DNA of 64,000 nucleotides from Salticus scenicus (taxonomy: Eukaryota; Arthropoda; Arachnida; Araneae; Salticidae), in assembly GCA_963930645.1 (NCBI GenBank), contig OZ005648.1, positions 2,210,131 through 2,274,130 of the forward strand, read 5' to 3'. A program made the translations under genes and the position numbers. Positions within the stretch are counted from its first letter, which is position 1. Every line of letters starts with the position of its first letter. The notes below the pieces were generated by a model that worked only from the letters and a program-made list of their open reading frames with translations, was not told where the DNA came from and did not search any database. Shown here piece after piece: positions 58,602 to 64,000 of this stretch.

Positions 58602-61600
58602 CTTGAATATCCCCATTCGACTTGCAGGCCTTTAAACCCTATTAAATACCTTTTCTCTATTAAAATTTGTTTTCTTATCGGTCACCACGCTCAAAAAAGG
58701 TAACTTGAATTAATATCAAAGAAAAAACTTGAATATCCCCATTCGAAGTGCAGGCCTTTAAAACCTATTGAAATACCTTATCTCTATTAAAATTTGTTTT
58801 CTTATCGGTCACCACGCTCAAAAAGTGCAACTTGAATTAATATCAAAGAAAAAACTTTAATATCCCCATTCGACTTGCAGGCCTTTAAAACCTATTAAAT
58901 ACCTTTTCTCTATTAAAATTTGTTTTCTTATCATTATTGTTATCTTATCATTATTGTTATCTTATTCATTAATATCAAAGAAAAACCTTGAATATCCCCA
59001 TTCGACTTGCAGGCCTTTAAAACCTATTAAATACCTTTTCTCTATTAAAATATGTTTTCTTATCATTATTGTTATCTTATCATTATTGTTATCTTATTCA
59101 TTAATATCAAAGAAAAACCTTGAATATCCCCATTCGACTTGCAGGCCTTTAAAACCTATTAAATACCTTTTCTCTATTAAAATTTGTTTTATATCGGTCA
59201 CCACGCTCAAAAAGTGTAACTTGAATTAATATCAAAGAAAAAACTTGAATATCTCCATTCGACTTACAGGCCTTTAAAACCTATTAAATACCTTTTCTCT
59301 ATTAAAATTTGTTTTCTTATCGGTCACCACGCTCAAAAAGTGTAACTTGAATTAATATCAAAGAAAAAACTTGAATATCCCCATTCGACTTGCAGGCCTT
59401 TAAAACCTATTAAATACCTTTTCTTTATTAAAATTTGTTTTCTTATCGGTCACCACGCTCAAAAACTGTAACTTGAATTAATATCAAAGAAAAAACTTGA
59501 ATATCCCCATTCGACTTGCAAGCCTTTAAAACCTATTAAAATACCTTTTCTCTATTAAAATTTGTTTTCTTATCATTATTGTTATCTTATCATTATTGTT
59601 ATCTTACTCATTAATATCAAAGAAAAAACTTGAATATCCCCATTCGACTTGCAGGCCTTTAAAACCTATTAAATACCTTTTCTCTATTAAAATTTGTTTT
59701 CTTATCGGTCACCACGCTCAAAAAGTGTAACTTGAATTAATATCAAAGAAAAAACTTGAATATCCCCATTCGACTTGCAGGCCTTTAAAACCTATTAAAT
59801 ACCTTTTCTCTATTAAAATTTGTTTTCTTATCGGTCACCACGCTCAAAAAGTGTAACTTGAAATTATATCAAAGAAAAAACTTGAATATCCCCATTCGAC
59901 TTGCAGGCCTTTAAAAAGATCCTTAGATCATTCAAATTTGGTACATCGAGGTTTTCGATACCTACAAATCGATTGCGGATATTTTTGATATATTCTCATT
60001 GCGGATATATTCTCATTTATTCAATAAAAGAAAAAAAATTCTTTTCTTATCGGTCACCACGCTCAAAAAGTGTAACTTTAATTAATATCAAAGAAAAAAC
60101 TTGAATATCCCCATTCGACTTGCAGGCCTTTAAAACCTATTAAATACCTTTTCTTTATTAAAATTTGTTTTCTTATCGGTCACCACGCTCAAAAACTGTA
60201 ACTTGAATTAATATCAAAGAAAAAACTTGAATATCCCCATTCGACTTGCAAACCTTTAAAACCTATTAAAATACCTTTTCTCTATTAAAATTTGTTTTCT
60301 TATCATTATTGTTATCTTATCATTATTGTTATCTTATTCATTAATATCAAAGAAAAAACTTGAATATCCCCATTCGACTTGCAGGCCTTTAAAACCTATT
60401 AAATACCTTTTCTCTATTAAAATTTGTTTTCTTATCGGTCACCACGCTCAAAAAGTGTAACTTGAATTAATATCAAAGAAAAAACTTGAATATCCCCATT
60501 CGACTTGCAGGCCTTTAAAACCTATTAAATACCTTTTCTCTATTAAAATTTGTTTTCTTATCGGTCACCACACTCAAAAACTGTAACTTGAATTAATATC
60601 AAAGAAATAACTTGAATATCCCCATTCGACTTGCAAGCCTTTAAAACCTATTAACTACCTTTTCTCTATTAAAATTTGTTTTCTTATCATTATCATTATT
60701 GTTATCTTATCATTATTGTTATCTTATTCATTAATATCAAAGAAAAAACTTGAATATCCCCATTCGACTTGCAGGCCTTTAAAACCTATTAAATACCTTT
60801 TCTCTATTAAAATTTGTTTTCTTATCGGTCACCACACTCAAAAACTGTAACTTGAATTAATATCAAAGAAAAAACTTGAATATCCCCATTCGACTTGCAA
60901 GCCTTTAAAACCTATTAACTACCTTTTCTCTATTAAAATTTGTTTTCTTATCATTATCATTATTGTTATCTTATCATTATTGTTATCTTATTCATTAATA
61001 TCAAAGAAAAAGCTTGAATATCCCCATTCGACTTGCAGGCCTTTAAAACCTATTAAATACCTTTTCTCTATTAAAATTTGTTTTCTTATCGGTCACCCCG
61101 CTCAAAAAGTGTAACTTGAATTAATATCAAAGAAAAAACTTGAATATCCCCATTCGACTTGCAGGCCTTTAAAGCCTATTAAATACCTTTTCTCTATTAA
61201 AATTTGTTTTCTTATCGGTCACCACGCTCAAAAAGTGTAACTTGAATTAATATCAAAGAAAACACTTGAATATCCCCATTCGACTTGCAGGCCTTTAAAA
61301 CCTATTAAAATACCTTTTCTCTATTAAAATTTGTTTTCTTATCATTATTGTTATCTTATTCATTAATATCAAAGAAAAAACTTGAATATCCCCATTCGAC
61401 TTGCAGGCCTTTAAAACCTATTAAATACCTTTTCTCTATTAAAATTTGTTTTCTTATCGGTCACCACGCTCAAAAAGTTTAACTTGAATTAATATCAAAG
61501 AAAAAACTTGAATATCCCCATTCGACTTGCAGGCCTTTAAAACCTATTAAATACCTTTTCTCTATTAAAATTTGTTTTCTTATCGGTCACCACGCTCAAA

Positions 61601-61760
61601 AAGTGTAACTTGAAATTATATCAAAGAAAAAACTTGAATATCCCCATTCGACTTGCACGCCTTTAAAAAGATCCTTAGATCATTCAAATTTGGTACATCG
61701 AGGTTTTCGATACCTACAAATCGATTGCGGATATTTTTGTTATATTCTCATTGCGGATAT
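58602..61760 (-). repeat. 126/132-bp satellite array, 24 monomers
   Basis: Monomers start with CTTGAATATCCCCATTCGAC and continue GGCCTTTAAAACCTATTAAA and TACCTTTTCTCTATTAAAAT. Two linker types follow: A (GGTCACCACGCTCAAAAAG, ~126 bp total) and B (CATTATTGTTATCTTATC, ~132 bp total). In order from 58602 the types are A A B B A A A B A A C A B A A B A B A A B A A C. Type C (starts 59881 and 61633) replaces the middle with GATCATTCAAATTTGG and AAATCGATTGCGGATA. The block A-B-A-A-C occurs twice, 1,752 bp apart. No coding. Confidence 0.95.
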
Positions 61761-62212
61761 ATGCTTTACCGCGGCAGTCCTCGAGTGCCACACGTATTTT
61801 TTTTTTTTTTTTTTTTTTTTGGAATGAAGAGATGATTCAAGGCTATTTCTTTATTTCTTTTTTCTTTCGTTTTCTTTTTTTTTTTTTATCTGCAATATTT
61901 GAAAGAATGTAACATTCGCTTTTGGAGAAAATAAATCTAATTCTTTTCGTTTTGAAGAAGCCTTTTAAAAAAGGAAAAAATAAATAATTTTAAGAAGTTA
62001 AATGCAATTAAATTTTGAGAAAGAATATGTAATTTTCAATATCACACCGGGCACTTCTTATCTACCAGCTTTGAGCGCAAAACCGCTCGACCACTGGTGG
62101 ACCTGTGATGCGAATCAAAGTAGCGTTTAATTTTTCTGTATGAAGGTAAAGCCTTTTGCAGAAAAGACTATCTAAAGTCAACTCATGAAACAGATTTTCT
62201 ATCAGTGTTGCC
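61761..62212. other. Non-coding DNA, no gene
   Basis: T-rich tracts and a short GC-balanced patch near 62045-62105. No gene recognised. Confidence 0.5.
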
Positions 62213-62372
62213 AGATCTGGCGGAATATTTTATTCAATAATCACAATAATTTTGAGAAGTGATATTTGATATACATAATAGACTATCAGTCTTCGAAGCG
62301 ATTAGGTAAACATTACAATAAACAATTACTGGTGACTATTCAATAAAAAATCTGCCAGATATGGCAACACTG
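62213..62372. mobile_element. hAT-type MITE
   Basis: This 160-bp element has ~40-bp TIRs starting CAGTGTTGCCAGATCTGGC and mirrored at the right end. TTTTCTAT at the left and TTTTCTAG at the right form an 8-bp target duplication with one change. Length, CAG ends and duplication fit a hAT MITE. Confidence 0.9.
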
Positions 62373-63300
62373 TTTTCTAGATACCATAGACGAGAAAAGA
62401 TCGCCCTTATGTAATTAAAATTTATTCTTATTTATTTTTTAATCTTAATTTATATATTTTACGTATTTTTTTATTCTTAAGATCTTTCTGAAATCTGAAC
62501 TATTTTCTGACTTGTTTACGAAGTTATTTTTTCGCAAATGTATAAAATTTACATGAATTTTTTAATTAGATACTTATAAATTTAATAGTGATTTTTTCTA
62601 TTTTCTTATTCTTGATTCTATTATTTAGTTTAGTTGATTATGGATGAATTTGATATAAAGAGTTGGAATTTTCAGCTGAATGAGCTTATAAATGAGGCCG
62701 CCATGCGAAAGTGTCAAACGCGTTAGTGATGTCAAGTAAAGGGGTCTCGAATTTTTGAGATTTAATAAAACTATCGTGAATAAATTCTGTTATTCTGATG
62801 GGTGGTGGAATGTTTAGGTCTAAAACCAAATTGTTCAGGTTGAAATTGCAAACCATTCAGCTCCTCATCATCATTTTTTCCATCTTATTTGAAAAGATCT
62901 AGCTTTCATTCATTATCACATTCAAATCAAAGAATATGTTTATTGAAAATCAACATTTTAGTACCTTAACCAGAACATCTAATTTTTATTCCCAACTGCA
63001 AAAATTCATCTTAGAAATTTTTACAAAGTTTTTCTTTAATAACGTAAAGAAAATTCTTCATTCATTTCTTGTATTTTAAACTTGTTCGCAAATTCTGGTG
63101 GTAATTTATTTTAAATGTGCGATATTTCTTACCCCTGAAAGGGTTAAGGTGTTTTTATGCAAAGTTAAAATCCTTAAAGAAGGTTACTTTTAATTCACAA
63201 TTGAATATACACATATTCCTTAAAAGAGAAAAAAAAAATGATTTATGATTTTCGCTTTTCTTTCACCATTTTTTTTTTTTTTTTTTTCCTTTAAATTTTG
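62373..63300. other. Non-coding interior of the hAT-like element, no gene recognised
   Basis: A 260-bp stretch around 62640-62900 looks less AT-biased but has no open frame of note. Confidence 0.45.
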
Positions 63301-63395
63301 GCCGGTGTTTCAATTTTTTTGGCGGCCCTCCTTTTTCGGCAGCCTTAGGCGACCGCTTAGGTTCGCCTAATGGTAAAGCGGGCCCTGCTTTTATG

Positions 63396-63728
63396 TATCA
63401 CTCTTCAAAAGTATTTTAAATGTTTGAATTCAAAACTCATTTCGCAAGTAAATAACTACATCGAATAAATTTTATCTTAAAAATATTAAAAACAAAATAA
63501 ATAAAATACTAAAAGCAGCGTTTGGGGACTGCCGATAGAAGTGAAAACTAAGTAACTTGTGAATTGTACCGTCGAGCTATTAGATTATTATTTTTGAATT
63601 ATTTTTGGTTTGTAAAGAAGTGTTTATGATCTGTATTATTGGATTCGGCACAGTATTTGTAGCTACCCAAATTAAATGAACTAAGCCTTATATTAGGTAA
63701 AAATATTGTAATATGACTAAAATAATAT

Positions 63729-63759
<31 letters not shown>

Positions 63760-64000
63760 GAAAATTTATATTGAAATCAAAAAGAAGAATATAACAGTCT
63801 GTATAAAAACACGTGCTTGCACTTTATGAACTATGTGCATACTGTGAAAAAAGTACATACATACATAGAGTATAGAACTAGAAAAAAGACAGATGCCAGT
63901 AGCCAGTATACTACTCGTATTAGTATGCATTTTTTACATATATATATATGAGGCATGCCGCGCCAGAGAGATATACTCTTTGTATATGTATAATGTATAC
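63396..64000. other. AT-rich flank, no gene
   Basis: A T run at 63732-63759, a CATA microsatellite near 63856-63866 and a TA run near 63941-63950. No gene seen. Confidence 0.5.

Larger units (their letters stand above)
55674..63387. mobile_element. 7.7-kb hAT-like element with 8-bp target duplication
   Basis: CTTTTATG occurs directly before 55674 and directly after 63387, an exact 8-bp duplication as made by hAT transposases. The ends are CAAGGGCCGCTTTAC and, read from the right, CAGGGCCCGCTTTACC; both continue into GGCGGCC/CCTAAGCG-type sequence. No hAT transposase was recognised inside. The interior holds a SINE, family C fragments, a satellite array and a hAT MITE, so the element has grown by nested events or was always non-autonomous. 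Confidence 0.8.

Noticed and set aside
58954..60104. Frames with repeated peptide EYPHSTCRPLKPIKYLFSIKI
   Set aside because: They translate satellite monomers; the frame breaks at linker and monomer changes and no start or promoter is evident.

Overview
This is 64 kb of AT-rich eukaryotic nuclear DNA, most likely from an arthropod and plausibly an arachnid. That assignment rests only on the repeat content (mariner, Tc1, hAT and THAP-type DNA transposons, tRNA-derived SINEs, DINE-like short elements, many microsatellites and A/T homopolymers); no host gene is present to confirm it. I found no intact protein-coding gene. Almost every open frame of 60-100 codons lies in low-complexity or repeat DNA and is noise. 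The coding signals that remain are broken transposon genes: a mariner transposase, a Tc/mariner transposase C-terminus, a Tc1 transposase C-terminus, two THAP-domain starts and the palm domain of a reverse transcriptase. One tRNA-Thr(UGU)-like gene lies at 55.4 kb.

Layout. 0-7 kb: non-coding DNA with a G-rich, C-poor stretch (1.5-2.1 kb), a 764-bp deleted Tc/mariner element with long terminal inverted repeats (TIRs), and a complete but mutated 1.3-kb mariner. 7.85-10.76 kb: a large inverted-repeat element full of G-rich or C-rich tandem repeats. 12-25 kb: short hairpin-ended elements (families A, A' and B), one nested in another, plus a fold-back element, a SINE, a THAP fragment and a palindromic Tc1-like MITE. 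25-29 kb: a deleted Tc1 element, a dispersed 0.7-kb repeat and a cluster of TCTAGA sites. 29.5-33.3 kb: nine 405-bp tandem units, each an ancient dimer of about 215 + 190 bp. 33-41 kb: more hairpin-ended elements, a hAT-like element carrying a 31-bp minisatellite, and a 2.7-kb THAP-type transposon cleanly interrupting a family B copy. 41-49 kb: an element with palindrome-rich ends, a poly(A)-tailed reverse transcriptase fragment and two more MITE copies. 52-55 kb: a second fold-back element and family C repeats. 55.7-63.4 kb: a 7.7-kb hAT-like element with an 8-bp target duplication, carrying a SINE, a hAT MITE and a 24-monomer satellite.

Two patterns stand out. First, families A, A' and B are different in sequence but share one plan: a TACTTYC/GRAAGTA hairpin followed by TTG at one end, a tetranucleotide microsatellite inside, and GRAAGTC plus a short TGG/CCA palindrome at the other end. 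Family C shares only the first half. This resembles DINE-1/HINE (non-autonomous Helentron) elements. Second, the 126-132 bp satellite at 58.6-61.8 kb is built from the same monomers that make up the inside of the fold-back element at 7.9-10.8 kb, suggesting a satellite grown from transposon-internal repeats. All comparisons were made by eye; identities and copy numbers in the genome were not computed.
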